Notes: generated from the letters alone by a model not told the origin. A stretch of 64,000 bases of DNA from Flavobacteriaceae bacterium MAR_2010_72 (GCA_003550275.1 QXCW01000002.1:1178001-1242000); one strand, 5' to 3'. Counted from the stretch's first letter, positions 52,777 to 62,859 are shown. Translations and numbers: made by a program.

Positions 52777-54249
52777 ATGACAGCACATCAAAATAAGATT
52801 CTAGGTGAAGGGTTAACCTACGATGACGTCCTATTAGTTCCAGCTTTTTCAGAAGTCTTACCCCGCGAGGTCAATATTCAAGCAAAATTTACTAGAAACA
52901 TTACAATCAACGTGCCTATTGTATCTGCTGCTATGGATACCGTAACCGAAAGCAAAATGGCAATTGCCATGGCTCGAGAAGGTGGTATTGGCGTACTTCA
53001 TAAAAACATGACTATTGAGCAGCAGGCTGAAAAGGTAAGGCGTGTAAAGCGTGCTGAAAGCGGAATGATCATAGATCCCGTAACCTTGCCTTTGACCGCT
53101 AAAGTGAAAGATGCTAAACAAAACATGCGAGAGCATAGTATTGGTGGTATTCCAATTGTGGATGATCAAGGAACTTTGAAAGGGATTGTAACCAACAGGG
53201 ATTTAAGATTTGAACATGAAAATGAAAGACCTATTGTTGAGGTCATGACCAAGGACAACCTTATTACTGCTCCTGTTGGGACTTCATTACATGATGCCGA
53301 ATCCATTTTGCAGCAAAATAAAATTGAAAAATTACTTATTGTTGATGACAACTATAAACTAGCAGGTTTAATTACCTTCAGGGATATTACAAAACTTACA
53401 CAAAAGCCTATTGCAAATAAAGATGTTTACGGTCGTTTGCGGGTTGCTGCAGCAATTGGTGTTACTCCAGATGCTGTAGAGCGCACGCAAGCTTTGGTGA
53501 AATCTGGTGTTGATGCTGTGGTCATCGATACGGCTCATGGTCACACCAAGGGTGTTGTGAATGTGTTAAAAGACATCAAGGCTAAGTTCCCAGAATTGGA
53601 TGTCATTGTAGGCAATATTGCAACTGGTGAAGCCGCTAAATATTTGGTTGAAGCAGGAGCAGATGCTGTGAAAGTGGGTATTGGCCCAGGATCTATTTGT
53701 ACAACACGTATTGTTGCAGGTGTCGGATTTCCACAATTTTCTGCAGTATTGGAAGTTGCAGCTGCCATAAAAGGTTCTGGGGTTCCGGTTATTGCCGATG
53801 GAGGTATTCGATATACTGGAGATATTCCTAAAGCGATTGCTGCTGGTGCCGATACGGTTATGTTGGGATCCTTGCTTGCAGGCACTAAAGAAAGCCCTGG
53901 AGAAACCATTATTTATGAGGGACGAAAGTTTAAATCCTATCGTGGTATGGGTTCGGTTGAAGCTATGAAACAAGGCAGTAAGGATCGTTATTTTCAGGAT
54001 GTTGAGGATGATATCAAAAAACTCGTACCAGAAGGCATTGTAGGGCGAGTACCTTACAAAGGCGATTTATTTGAAAGCATCCACCAGTTTGTTGGGGGTT
54101 TGCGTGCTGGTATGGGCTACTGTGGCGCCAAGGATATTGAGACTTTAAAAGAGTCTGGTCGTTTTATAAAAATAACGTCTTCAGGAATTAATGAAAGTCA
54201 TCCGCACGATGTAACCATAACTAAAGAAGCGCCTAATTATTCGAGATAA
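52777..54249 (+). CDS. guaB: inosine-5'-monophosphate dehydrogenase
   Basis: 490 residues from ATG 52777 ([21 protein letters not shown], quoted only in part elsewhere). It oxidises IMP to XMP, the committed step of GMP synthesis. Barrel motifs: ISAAMDT (read as [11 protein letters not shown]), [17 protein letters not shown] with the catalytic Cys, and [14 protein letters not shown]. Two CBS domains (about 95-205) sense nucleotides. Length agrees with the bacterial enzyme (488). Own promoter and terminator. Confidence 0.96.
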   Translation: MTAHQNKILGEGLTYDDVLLVPAFSEVLPREVNIQAKFTRNITINVPIVSAAMDTVTESKMAIAMAREGGIGVLHKNMTIEQQAEKVRRVKRAESGMIIDPVTLPLTAKVKDAKQNMREHSIGGIPIVDDQGTLKGIVTNRDLRFEHENERPIVEVMTKDNLITAPVGTSLHDAESILQQNKIEKLLIVDDNYKLAGLITFRDITKLTQKPIANKDVYGRLRVAAAIGVTPDAVERTQALVKSGVDAVVIDTAHGHTKGVVNVLKDIKAKFPELDVIVGNIATGEAAKYLVEAGADAVKVGIGPGSICTTRIVAGVGFPQFSAVLEVAAAIKGSGVPVIADGGIRYTGDIPKAIAAGADTVMLGSLLAGTKESPGETIIYEGRKFKSYRGMGSVEAMKQGSKDRYFQDVEDDIKKLVPEGIVGRVPYKGDLFESIHQFVGGLRAGMGYCGAKDIETLKESGRFIKITSSGINESHPHDVTITKEAPNYSR

Positions 54250-54277
54250 TTAAGTCATTAAATTATAAAAGTAAATT

Positions 54278-54304
54278 GCCGGACTATATAGTTCGGCTTT
54301 TTTT
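54278..54304 (+). terminator. terminator after guaB
   Basis: GCCGGACTAT / ATAGTTCGGC (54278-54297), one wobble pair, followed by seven T residues. Confidence 0.85.
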
Positions 54305-54405
54305 ATGGTAGAAATATGAATTTAAAATTTCCATAGGGTAAATCGTTTCCATGTTGTCTTATTTATAGAAATGCGAAAAATACATTACTAATTAAAACAG
54401 ACTTT

Positions 54406-54846
54406 ATGAAAACGATTAAAATTTTTTTAATATGCTTTATGGGAAGTGTACTCACTACTTTGAATGCACAAGAAGCGAGTAAATCCAACGAAAAGGAAGC
54501 TACGAGGTCATATTACGAGCAGCGAGCTTATGAAGATGCTGCATATGAACAGGAGTTCAGGTCTAAAAATAAAAAAGAGGAAGAACAATTCTGGCAGGAC
54601 CAGAAATCCTATGAAGACAACTTAAAACAAAGAGACCGTAAGGCCTACAGAGCTTATATGAGAGGTAAGCGAGATGCCTATGCCGAACATTATAATCATT
54701 GTGATCATTCGTGTTATCATAGTGAGCATTATTACCATCATGCCTCATTCTACTACCATAGATATTATTACGAACCTTACCCGAGAAGAACCACAATGCG
54801 TACCAACATTAGAGTAGGTGTGCCAAGTGTACGTATTGGGTTCTAG
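54406..54846 (+). CDS. exported His/Tyr-rich small protein
   Basis: A 146-residue protein with a signal peptide (to LNAQ, residue 22). Residues 23-95 are highly charged, with repeated YE(D/Q) and (D/E)QK words likely to be helical. Residues about 97-130 are packed with His and Tyr (HYNHCDHSCYHSEHYYHH, then a Tyr-rich run), suggesting metal binding. The end TNIRVGVPSVRIGF is short strands. Monocistronic between two terminators. No family recognised. Confidence 0.75.
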   Translation: MKTIKIFLICFMGSVLTTLNAQEASKSNEKEATRSYYEQRAYEDAAYEQEFRSKNKKEEEQFWQDQKSYEDNLKQRDRKAYRAYMRGKRDAYAEHYNHCDHSCYHSEHYYHHASFYYHRYYYEPYPRRTTMRTNIRVGVPSVRIGF

Positions 54847-54872
54847 ATAGTAACTTCTTCATGCTAGGGTTC

Positions 54873-54912
54873 AAAAACCGTTCGTTTCATTTGATGAAAT
54901 TGAGCGGTTTTT
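54873..54912. terminator. bidirectional terminator between the His-rich protein and PAP2 genes
   Basis: Outer stem AAAAACCG / CGGTTTTT (54873-54880, 54905-54912) encloses TTTCAT-TTG-ATGAAA. Confidence 0.72.
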
Positions 54913-54932
54913 AGTTTTTAATAGGTATTCAG

Positions 54933-55526
54933 TTAAAATTCATATTTAAAGCTTAAAACATAAGTGTTTTTTCCGTTCGAATAGAAACCAACACTTACGG
55001 GTTGTTTTTCGTAAGGTGTTGTAAAAATATAAGTACTGCCTATGCCAACGGCCGCACCAGCAAGAACGTCCCATATATCGTGCCAACCATCAGGGCCTTC
55101 CATTCTACTTACACCAACAATAGCAGCACCTAAATAGGCCCATTTCCCATATTTCCAGCCATAGCGACGCTGGATGAATGAAGCTCCAGAAAAGGCTGAT
55201 GTCGTGTGTCCTGAAGGAAAAGCGTCAAAAAGATTTCGGTCTTCAGGGCGCTCTTTTCGAATAATTCGTTTTAAGGAATGGGTGACCACTAGGCTCGTGG
55301 CATATGATAAGGCAAATTGTTTGGTGCCTTTCCAATCTTTTTTAAAGAGTGTCGTTAATCCAGCCGTAAGAGGAATTGCAATTTGTAATACGTCTCCAGT
55401 GTCTTCCAGGACAAATTCCCACTTTTCATGTTTACTTAAACTTCCGTCCTCTGCTTGCCCAAAACCAATAGAAACGCTTCCCAAAAGTAGACATATGAAA
55501 ATTTGCAAAAGTTTGGGAGGAGCCAT
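54933..55526 (-). CDS. PAP2 family membrane phosphatase
   Basis: A 197-residue membrane phosphatase with all three PAP2 motifs: KRIIRKERP (K86-P94), PSGH (104-107) and SRMEGPDGWHDIWD (S140, R141, H149, D153). The N-terminus has a signal-like helix ending near GFGQ. Substrates may be undecaprenyl pyrophosphate, phosphatidate or similar. The C-terminal residues form a few strands unusual for minimal PAP2 enzymes. Monocistronic. Confidence 0.92.
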   Translation of the reverse strand: MAPPKLLQIFICLLLGSVSIGFGQAEDGSLSKHEKWEFVLEDTGDVLQIAIPLTAGLTTLFKKDWKGTKQFALSYATSLVVTHSLKRIIRKERPEDRNLFDAFPSGHTTSAFSGASFIQRRYGWKYGKWAYLGAAIVGVSRMEGPDGWHDIWDVLAGAAVGIGSTYIFTTPYEKQPVSVGFYSNGKNTYVLSFKYEF

Positions 55527-55596
55527 TGGAGGGATGTTTTCTGGTTGTTAACCTTATAACTCTGTAGTTGAAGGCATTATTGTTTGAAATCATGGA

Positions 55597-55833
55597 TTAT
55601 GATTCAAAAATTTGACCACGATGAGGCTTTAGCGCATCCCTAATAGATTTCATGTCGGCTTCAAGAACAACCATATAGGCAATGGCATGCACATTCGATA
55701 TGGCTTCAAAACCTGTGAGATCACAGTTGATGTTTTTAATAGTAATGTATTCCTTTAGATGTATTTCGTGATGCTCGGCAGTTTTTAAAGCATCGGGTCC
55801 GCGAAAGTCCCAAATTAATTTTAGTTTACGCAT
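55597..55833 (-). CDS. small conserved protein, unknown function
   Basis: A 78-residue soluble protein (KLIWDFRGPDALKTAEHHEIHLKEY, shown in part). The layout with a helix-strand pattern and HHEIH suggests a small alpha-beta fold. It overlaps the SRPBCC gene by 8 bp and is translated with it. I recognise no named family. Confidence 0.72.
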   Translation of the reverse strand: MRKLKLIWDFRGPDALKTAEHHEIHLKEYITIKNINCDLTGFEAISNVHAIAYMVVLEADMKSIRDALKPHRGQIFES

Positions 55834-56281
55834 GAGCTACCGATATGCCTTTTTCAGCGAAGTTTTTAAAATCTTTCATATAGCGCAATGATTGTTTTTT
55901 AAATGCTCTAGGCATTAGAACCGTCATCAGACGCATGGTAAAACTCAAGGGAATAAACTCGCTTTTGGAGATCCATTTTGTATGGCCTTCAGGTGTTTCT
56001 TCAAAAAAGTTTTCTTGAATACTCTGAATACCTTTGGCATCATAGGTGCCATGAAATTCATGAGGTAGTTTTCTGTGGGTCACTGTTTCAATGAGTTCCA
56101 TTTCTCGTTTTCCCATTTTATAAACGAGCTTCATTTTTGCACCAAACTCACCTGGGTTGCCTGATAAATGTTCTGTTGAAATCAAGCCTCTTTGCCAATG
56201 CTTCATATTATCGGGATTGTCAAATTTCATAATAAATTCCTTCAAAGGCACTTTCACAATAATCTCAACAGTGTAATTCAT
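55826..56281 (-). CDS. SRPBCC (START-like) family protein
   Basis: A 151-residue single-domain protein of the SRPBCC fold: YTVEIIVKVPLKEF at the start, then KFDNPDNMKHWQRGL, FGAKMKLVYKMGKREMELIETV and a long C-terminal helix (PRAFKKQSLRYMKDFKNFAE). Such proteins bind hydrophobic ligands. Paired with the overlapping 78-residue gene. Confidence 0.88.
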   Translation of the reverse strand: MNYTVEIIVKVPLKEFIMKFDNPDNMKHWQRGLISTEHLSGNPGEFGAKMKLVYKMGKREMELIETVTHRKLPHEFHGTYDAKGIQSIQENFFEETPEGHTKWISKSEFIPLSFTMRLMTVLMPRAFKKQSLRYMKDFKNFAEKGISVAHA

Positions 56282-56416
56282 TCCTTACTAAATTAAAAGT
56301 TTATAAAGGTAAGTAGTTTTTTAAATACATTCGATTCATTTTTATCAAATTTCACTTCCATCAGTAGTTGATTTATATACTAAAGTAAATGGATTCCCGT
56401 TTCGTAAAAAAGCATC

Positions 56417-56446
56417 TTGTTTAATGTTTGAATTGTGTTATTTTTG
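56417..56446 (+). promoter_or_regulatory. promoter of the PPIase-moxR operon (TTG-N19-TATTTTTG)
   Basis: TTG at 56417-56419, exactly 19 bp, TATTTTTG at 56439-56446, ending 56 bp before the ATG at 56503. Confidence 0.8.
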
Positions 56447-56502
56447 CAAGTACCGCAATTAAAAGCAAGTTAGTTTCGACCTTTATAAAATTATAACAAA
56501 TC

Positions 56503-58452
56503 ATGAAATTTAAATCTGTTTCAACCCTGTTGAGTTTGTGTTTTTATCTGTTCAGCTTTGCCCAAAACAATAGTGAGAATGACATTCTTTTTACGGTTGC
56601 AGATGAATCTGTAAAAGCTTCAGAGTTTATTAGGGTTTATAATAAGAATTTGGATTTGGTAAAGGATGAATCCCAAAAGGATGTCGATGCTTATTTAAAT
56701 CTCTTTGTCAATTATCAACTTAAAGTTATGGAAGCCAAAAGGTTGGGCTTGGATAAGGATCCAAAATATTTGCGAGAATTTGATAATTATAAGAAGCAGT
56801 TGACCAAGAATTTCATGTCAGAAAGCAAGGTTACTGATGCTTTGGTTAAAGAAGCTTTTGAACGTTCTCAACAGGAAGTAAAAGCTTCTCATATCTTAAT
56901 AATGATTGAACCTAGTGAACAAGACACTTTGGAAGTCTATAATAGGCTTTTGAATATGCGTCAGCGTGTATTGGACGAAGGCTTTGAAAATGTACAAAAA
57001 GATGTGCACAACGGTACCACTGTTTTTGCTGAAGACTTAGGCTATTTTTCTGCATTTAAAATGGTTTACGATTTTGAAAATGTGGCTTACACGACCAAGG
57101 TTGGAGAAGTTTCCATGCCATTTAGAACACAATTTGGATTCCATATTGTCAAGGTTTTTGATAAACGACCTTCCAGAGGCGAGGTTACTGTGCAGCATAT
57201 AATGGTATCTAATCGTCAAACAGATAGCACTTTGGTTCCAGAAGAACGTATTCGCGAAATTTATAAAAAAGTTGAGCAAGGTGAGAATTTTGAGTCTTTG
57301 GCCAAACAGTTTTCTGACGATAAAAGTACAGCGAGCAAAGGAGGTTTGCTTGCACCATTTAAAGGTGGTCAATTAACTTCTCAAGAATTTGAAGATCAAG
57401 CATTCAGTCTCAATTCACCAGGAGACATTTCTCAACCTTTTAGAACCGATTATGGATGGCATATTGTTAAACTTATTCAAAAACTAGGACTTGAGCCATT
57501 TGAAGACGCTAGAGGAGAACTAGAGGTAAAAGTAAAGCGTGATTCGCGATCCAGCCTAATAAATTCTGCTTTAGTTGAAACCTTGAAATCCAAATACATG
57601 GTAACCCTTAATGATGAGGTTATTCCTTATTTTGAAACGCTCATAAATGAGGATTTTTTCAGAAACAGTTGGAAGTTGCCAGACTATTTAGTAGGCAACC
57701 ACAAAGTGTTGGATATCGATGAAACACAGTATTTATATTCTGATTTCGGTAATTATCTAGTTGGTGTGCAAAGACGCTATTTTGATAAGCCAATAGCGGC
57801 TAAAACGCTAGTCAATAATGAATTGAAAACTTTTGTTGAAAGTATGGTGTTGAAATACCATGAAGACCATTTGGAAAACGAAAATCCAGAATTTGCGCAT
57901 GTGCTTCAAGAATATAGAGATGGCTTGTTACTTTTTGATCTGATGGAACAAAAGGTATGGAATGCTGCCACCAAAGATTCAGTGGGATTAAGGACCTATT
58001 TTGAGGCTAATAAAAACAAGTATTTGTGGAAAGATAGAATTGAAGCCCTAATTATTTCTGGAGCCGATAAAAAAAGTATTGCAGAAGCTAAAGCACACCT
58101 AGGAAAAGGTATGAATGCTAATGATATTAAGGCCAAACTAAATATAAACAACAAACAAAATATCATTGTCACGCAAGGTACTTTAGAGCTTGACAATCCG
58201 TCACTACCCTCTAATTTGGAAGTTAAAAAAGGCATCTCAAAAATTTATGATTACAATGACGCCTTTCATGTGATCCATGTAATTGATGTGCTACCAAGCA
58301 CCACAAAAACGTTTGAGCAAGCCAAGGGTTTAGTCATTAACGATTTTCAAAACAAGATTGAAAAAGACTGGATCAAAACACTTAAACAGCAATTTAAAGT
58401 AACTATTAATCAGGAGGTTTTAGCAAAAGTGAAATCTCAAATCATTAAATAA
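56503..58452 (+). CDS. periplasmic parvulin-type PPIase/chaperone with two rotamase domains
   Basis: A 649-residue exported protein (signal peptide to FSFAQ, residue 21). A SurA-like helical N-domain is followed by two parvulin domains: about 125-225 (VKASHILIMIE, FGFHIVKVFDKRP) and about 230-330 (VTVQHIMVSN, SKGGLLAPFKGG, YGWHIVKLIQK). A C-terminal 300-residue helical part follows, with degenerate parvulin-like IEALIISGADKKSI. It likely chaperones outer-membrane proteins. First gene of a run with two further PPIase-related genes and moxR. Confidence 0.88.
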   Translation: MKFKSVSTLLSLCFYLFSFAQNNSENDILFTVADESVKASEFIRVYNKNLDLVKDESQKDVDAYLNLFVNYQLKVMEAKRLGLDKDPKYLREFDNYKKQLTKNFMSESKVTDALVKEAFERSQQEVKASHILIMIEPSEQDTLEVYNRLLNMRQRVLDEGFENVQKDVHNGTTVFAEDLGYFSAFKMVYDFENVAYTTKVGEVSMPFRTQFGFHIVKVFDKRPSRGEVTVQHIMVSNRQTDSTLVPEERIREIYKKVEQGENFESLAKQFSDDKSTASKGGLLAPFKGGQLTSQEFEDQAFSLNSPGDISQPFRTDYGWHIVKLIQKLGLEPFEDARGELEVKVKRDSRSSLINSALVETLKSKYMVTLNDEVIPYFETLINEDFFRNSWKLPDYLVGNHKVLDIDETQYLYSDFGNYLVGVQRRYFDKPIAAKTLVNNELKTFVESMVLKYHEDHLENENPEFAHVLQEYRDGLLLFDLMEQKVWNAATKDSVGLRTYFEANKNKYLWKDRIEALIISGADKKSIAEAKAHLGKGMNANDIKAKLNINNKQNIIVTQGTLELDNPSLPSNLEVKKGISKIYDYNDAFHVIHVIDVLPSTTKTFEQAKGLVINDFQNKIEKDWIKTLKQQFKVTINQEVLAKVKSQIIK

Positions 58453-59307
58453 TTGACTTATAAAAACTACCTCATATTAGCATTAAGCATTACTGTCAGT
58501 TCATGCGTTTATTTTAAGGAAACAGATGAGAGGGTACCCATAGCAAGGGTTAACGATTCTTACCTTTATGAGGAAGATATTAAAGATCTTCTGGCAGAAG
58601 GTACATCTGTCGAAGATAGCACGCTCATTGTGAACAGTTTTATCAATCGGTGGGCTACTCAGCGTTTACTCATGGAGGGTGCTAATCTCAATCTCCCTGA
58701 ACAGAAGCAAAAAGATTTCAATAAGCTCGTTGACCAATATAAAAATGACTTATTTACAAAGGCCTATTTAGATGCTTTGGTCAATAAAAATCTGGACACA
58801 CGAGTAACACAGGAACAGGCGAAGGAAGTTTACGAAGCTAATAGGGAAACCTTTAAGCTTAACGAAGAGCTCGTAAAGTTTAGATATATAAGTATTCAAC
58901 AGAATGCCTTAAATAGGGATATTGTGGAGCGACGCTTTAAACGGTTTAATGACGAAGACAAACGCTATTTAGACTCCATAGCTGTGCAATTTAAAGCCTA
59001 TTCATTAAATGACTCCATTTGGATAAAAGTTTCTCAAATTGCCAATAAGATTCCGGCCATAAACGCCGATAACAAAAAAGAACTGTTAAAAAAATCTAAT
59101 TTTTTACAACTCAAAGATTCATTAGGGCTATATTTGATGCAAATTAATGACGTCTTATTCCAAAACGATTATGCCCCACTGGAATATGTAAAACCAACTA
59201 TAGATCAAATCGTTATTAATAAAAGAAAACTAGAGCTCATAAAGCAACTTGAAAAAGACATTACCAAAGATGCAATTAAAAACAATCAGTTTGAAATTTA
59301 TAACTAG
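58453..59307 (+). CDS. SurA-like lipoprotein without obvious rotamase domain
   Basis: A 284-residue lipoprotein (VSSC, Cys18), beginning at a TTG directly after the preceding stop codon. The sequence has a SurA N-domain-like helical region (VPIARVNDSYLYEEDIKDLL, shown as motif). The middle aligns by eye with parvulin (EELVKFRYISIQQNAL) but lacks the conserved GGxLG and FGYHI motifs, so it is probably a chaperone or a non-catalytic partner of its two neighbours. The next gene starts within its 3' end. Confidence 0.8.
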   Translation: MTYKNYLILALSITVSSCVYFKETDERVPIARVNDSYLYEEDIKDLLAEGTSVEDSTLIVNSFINRWATQRLLMEGANLNLPEQKQKDFNKLVDQYKNDLFTKAYLDALVNKNLDTRVTQEQAKEVYEANRETFKLNEELVKFRYISIQQNALNRDIVERRFKRFNDEDKRYLDSIAVQFKAYSLNDSIWIKVSQIANKIPAINADNKKELLKKSNFLQLKDSLGLYLMQINDVLFQNDYAPLEYVKPTIDQIVINKRKLELIKQLEKDITKDAIKNNQFEIYN

Positions 59308-60721
59308 AACAGCAGGTCTCGCTGTACTTTTTACCGTATTAAGCAACCCAATTTTGGCTCAAGAAATTATTGAGGAAGAAGCGGTTACCAATCAAAAAAC
59401 AAAGAAGAAGGAGCAACAAAACCCAGACCGTATTAAGGTAGATGGTGTTGTTGCTGTTGTTGGTGACTACGTTGTACTTGATTCAGACATTGACAAGGAA
59501 TTTTTACAATTACAACAGCGAGGTGTTTCTATTGCAGATATTTCGCGATGCGAATTGTTTGGAAAACTTTTAGAGGATAAATTGTACGCGCACCATGCGG
59601 TTCAGGATAGTATTACTGTTAATGAACTAGAAATAAGATCAAATATTGAGCAGCAGATCAGTGCCTTTTTAGAGCAGAAAAATGGTTCTATGCAGGCTCT
59701 TTTAGAACTTTACAATAAGGATAGTGAAGAAAGTTTTAGAGAAGAGCTTTTTGAAATCAACAAGAACATGAAGTTAGCCATGGAGATGCAGCGTAAAATT
59801 GTTGAAGATATTGAGGTGACGCCAGAAGAAGTGAGAGAGTATTTTAACACGATCCCAAAAGAAGAACGCCCTGTATTTGGTACAGAGTTAAAAGTTGCCC
59901 AAATCGTTATCATTCCAAAAGTATCCCAAGAAGAAAAGCAAAAAGCAATTGATAGGTTAAAGGAGTTTAAGGCAGATGTCCTTGAGAATGGTGCAAGTTT
60001 TACAACAAAGGCAGTGTTGTATTCTGATGATATTGCATCGAGAAAAACAGGAGGCTTGTATACACTGAATAGAAAACGCCCTCAAATGGTGAAAGAATTT
60101 AGAGATGTAGCGTTTTCACTTCAAGAAGGTGAAATTTCAGAACCTTTTGAAACCGATTTTGGATATCATATCATCTATTTGGAAAAAATTAGAGGACAGG
60201 AATATGATGTGCGTCATATTTTACTACGTCCAAAAGTAACAGATGCCGCTATTGCTGAAGCAAAAGAAAGAATCAATAAAATTAGAGAGCGTATTGTGGC
60301 TGGCGAAGTAACCTTTGCTGAAGCTGCAAGAGCAACTAGTGACGAGAAAGAAACCAGACAGGATGGTGGACAATTGATCAATCCTTATACCCAGGACTAT
60401 AATTTCGAATTGACCAAAATGGATCCAGAATTGTATTCACAAATTCAAAATTTAAAAGATGGGGAAGTCAGTTTGGTTTTGCAGGATGAAGATCGAATCA
60501 ACCCAATTAAATTTAAACTCTTGATGGTTACGGATAGGATAGATGAACATGATGCTGATTTTTCTCGCGACTATCTTAAAATAAAAGGTTTGGCAGAACA
60601 AGATAAACAGTATAAGGCCATTGCTAAATGGCAAGAGGAAAAAATCATGGACACCTATGTTAAAATTAATAGCCAGTATCGTGATTGTGAGTTTAATAGT
60701 AATTGGCTAAAAAATCAGTAG
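59270..60721 (+). CDS. SurA-type periplasmic PPIase/chaperone
   Basis: 483 residues from ATG 59270, overlapping the previous gene by 38 bp; a TTG at 59249 is possible but less likely. Signal peptide to NPILAQ. SurA N-domain (VDGVVAVVGDYVVLDSDIDKE, partly quoted), then two parvulin domains: ELKVAQIVIIPK...GGLYTLNRKRPQ...FGYHIIYLEKI and YDVRHILLRPK...DGGQL. It escorts outer-membrane proteins through the periplasm. Its stop is 1 bp from moxR. Confidence 0.9.
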   Translation: MQLKTISLKFITRTAGLAVLFTVLSNPILAQEIIEEEAVTNQKTKKKEQQNPDRIKVDGVVAVVGDYVVLDSDIDKEFLQLQQRGVSIADISRCELFGKLLEDKLYAHHAVQDSITVNELEIRSNIEQQISAFLEQKNGSMQALLELYNKDSEESFREELFEINKNMKLAMEMQRKIVEDIEVTPEEVREYFNTIPKEERPVFGTELKVAQIVIIPKVSQEEKQKAIDRLKEFKADVLENGASFTTKAVLYSDDIASRKTGGLYTLNRKRPQMVKEFRDVAFSLQEGEISEPFETDFGYHIIYLEKIRGQEYDVRHILLRPKVTDAAIAEAKERINKIRERIVAGEVTFAEAARATSDEKETRQDGGQLINPYTQDYNFELTKMDPELYSQIQNLKDGEVSLVLQDEDRINPIKFKLLMVTDRIDEHDADFSRDYLKIKGLAEQDKQYKAIAKWQEEKIMDTYVKINSQYRDCEFNSNWLKNQ

Positions 60722-60722
60722 G

Positions 60723-61676
60723 ATGTCTGACGTAGCTGCCGTAGAACAATTTGTAAAAAAATATAATGCATTAAAGACAGAAGTGGCTAAAGTCATTGTT
60801 GGTCAGGATATCGTTGTAAATCAAATTCTAATCTCAATATTTTCTGGTGGTCATGCCCTTTTAATTGGTGTGCCTGGGTTGGCAAAAACCTTAATGGTCA
60901 ATACCATTGCACAGGCTTTAGGTCTTGATTTCAAACGCATACAATTTACGCCAGATTTAATGCCAAGTGATATTTTAGGGAGTGAAATTTTAGATGAAAA
61001 CAGACATTTCAAATTTATAAAAGGACCGGTATTTGCTAATATTATTTTGGCTGATGAAATCAACCGAACGCCTCCAAAAACGCAAGCTGCCTTGTTGGAA
61101 GCCATGCAGGAGCGAGCAGTTACAGTGGCCGGTCACCACTACAAATTGAATTTGCCTTATTTTGTTTTGGCAACTCAAAACCCAATAGAGCAAGAAGGAA
61201 CTTATCCGTTACCAGAAGCACAATTAGATCGGTTCATGTTTGCTATTAATTTAGATTACCCTTCATTTAAAGAAGAAGTTGAAGTCGTTAAAACTACAAC
61301 TACCGATGTTCAGGCATCTGTGAATGCGTTGTTTACTGCTGAAGAAATTATAGCATTTCAAAATTTGATTCGTAGAATTCCTGTTGCAGATAATGTGATT
61401 GAATATGCCGTAACAATGGTTGGTAAATCCAGACCAGATGGCGTATCTGCAACTAATTTGGTGAAAGAATATGTCGATTGGGGTGCAGGTCCAAGAGCCT
61501 CGCAAAATTTAATTTTGGCTGCTAAAACCCATGCTGCAATCCATGGTAAATTTTCACCAGATATTGAAAATGTACAAGCGGTAGCTTCGGGCATTTTGCG
61601 ACATAGAATCATAAAAAACTACAAGGCAGAAGCAGAAGGAATTTCTGACGAGCAAATTATAAAAAGTCTGTTTTAA
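60723..61676 (+). CDS. MoxR family AAA+ ATPase
   Basis: A 317-residue cytosolic ATPase. Walker A GVPGLAKT (49-56), Walker B IILADEINR (108-115), and the MoxR block LLEAMQERAVTVAG, FVLATQNPIEQEGTYPLPEAQLDRF. MoxR proteins act as chaperones for assembling metal centres or membrane complexes, often with a VWA-domain protein; none is visible here. It is coupled to the SurA gene, an unusual partner that recurs in related flavobacteria as far as I recall. Confidence 0.93.
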   Translation: MSDVAAVEQFVKKYNALKTEVAKVIVGQDIVVNQILISIFSGGHALLIGVPGLAKTLMVNTIAQALGLDFKRIQFTPDLMPSDILGSEILDENRHFKFIKGPVFANIILADEINRTPPKTQAALLEAMQERAVTVAGHHYKLNLPYFVLATQNPIEQEGTYPLPEAQLDRFMFAINLDYPSFKEEVEVVKTTTTDVQASVNALFTAEEIIAFQNLIRRIPVADNVIEYAVTMVGKSRPDGVSATNLVKEYVDWGAGPRASQNLILAAKTHAAIHGKFSPDIENVQAVASGILRHRIIKNYKAEAEGISDEQIIKSLF

Positions 61677-61722
61677 GAGTTTATTCAGACTAGTTTCTGC
61701 TAGAAATCGAATACTAATTTGA

Positions 61723-62859
61723 GTGCAAACTAATCGAATTTTTGGTCTCGATGCATTACGCGCAATTGCTATTACTTTAGTTGTTGTTTCCCACTGTACC
61801 TATATTTTTTATGAAACAACCGAAAACCCAATGATCATTGGTATACGTTCATTGGGAGCTATCGGTGTGGATTTGTTCTTTGTTTTAAGTGGGTATTTAA
61901 TTGGAGGCATCTTATTAAAGCATATTGACCAAAACAGAACCAGTTTCAAGGATTTAATACGATTTTGGAAACGACGATGGCTGCGAACCTTACCAAACTA
62001 CTATTTGGTACTATTGATTAATATTGGCTTACTTGTTTTGTTTGCTGAACAGTTGCCTGACATGATCCTATTGTACATTCCATTTTTACAAAACTTTACT
62101 GTAGCACACCCCGACTTTTTTAGCGAAGCATGGAGCTTATCAATTGAAGAATATTCATATCTCATTTTACCTTTGCTGCTCTTTTGTGGACTGCAATTGG
62201 TGCAACGGCATCAATCAAAAACGATTATTTTTTTAATGGTAACTCTGGCACTTATTGGTTTTCAATATGTAATTAAATCTCGTTTTTACATTGATGCAGA
62301 CGTAAGTAGTTATAAAGACTGGAGCACTATGTTTAGAAAAGTGGTTATCTATAGATTAGATGCTGTGTATTATGGCTTTGTCTTAATTTATTTATGTCGT
62401 TTGTATCCAAACATAATCAGGAATTATGATAAACTGTTCTTAACCATCGGCTTGCTTTTATTTGGGAGTACTCATGTGTTTATATTTGTGTTTTCTATAT
62501 TACCTCAAACACATTTAGGATTTTATGTGTTTGGATATTTAACATTGATTGCAACCTGTTGTGCCTTGGTCTTTCCTGCATTTTTAAAGCTAAAAAAGCA
62601 AGGTTGGTTCGGTGGGCTCATCTACTTTTTAAGTACAAGGTCTTATGCTATTTATTTGTTGAATTATTCCATTGTGCTTTTAAGCTTGCAAAAGTTAATC
62701 AACTTTGAGGAAATGTCATTCTCAATTAAACTAGGAGTTTTAGTTTTATTTTTGGTCTTGACTTTAATTTTTTCAAATATACTATATTGTTATTTTGAAA
62801 AGCCAATCTTAAATTATCGGGATAAAACCTATTCAAAATCAAAAATAACATCTAAATAG
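61723..62859 (+). CDS. acyltransferase 3 family membrane protein
   Basis: A 378-residue, about ten-helix O-acyltransferase of the OafA/YrhL type, beginning at GTG 61723. Marks are RIFGLDALRAIAI, the catalytic H24 in VVSHCTY, FFVLSGYLIGG, RRWLRTLPNYY and SEAWSLSIEEYSYL. It probably acylates a surface sugar. It interrupts the moxR-aconitase order that I would expect in flavobacteria, so it may be an insertion. A hairpin (62844-62872) overlaps its stop. Confidence 0.9.
   Translation: MQTNRIFGLDALRAIAITLVVVSHCTYIFYETTENPMIIGIRSLGAIGVDLFFVLSGYLIGGILLKHIDQNRTSFKDLIRFWKRRWLRTLPNYYLVLLINIGLLVLFAEQLPDMILLYIPFLQNFTVAHPDFFSEAWSLSIEEYSYLILPLLLFCGLQLVQRHQSKTIIFLMVTLALIGFQYVIKSRFYIDADVSSYKDWSTMFRKVVIYRLDAVYYGFVLIYLCRLYPNIIRNYDKLFLTIGLLLFGSTHVFIFVFSILPQTHLGFYVFGYLTLIATCCALVFPAFLKLKKQGWFGGLIYFLSTRSYAIYLLNYSIVLLSLQKLINFEEMSFSIKLGVLVLFLVLTLIFSNILYCYFEKPILNYRDKTYSKSKITSK

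Noticed and set aside
53541-53909. Long minus-strand open frames inside guaB
   Set aside because: Shadows of the guaB coding sequence without their own signals.
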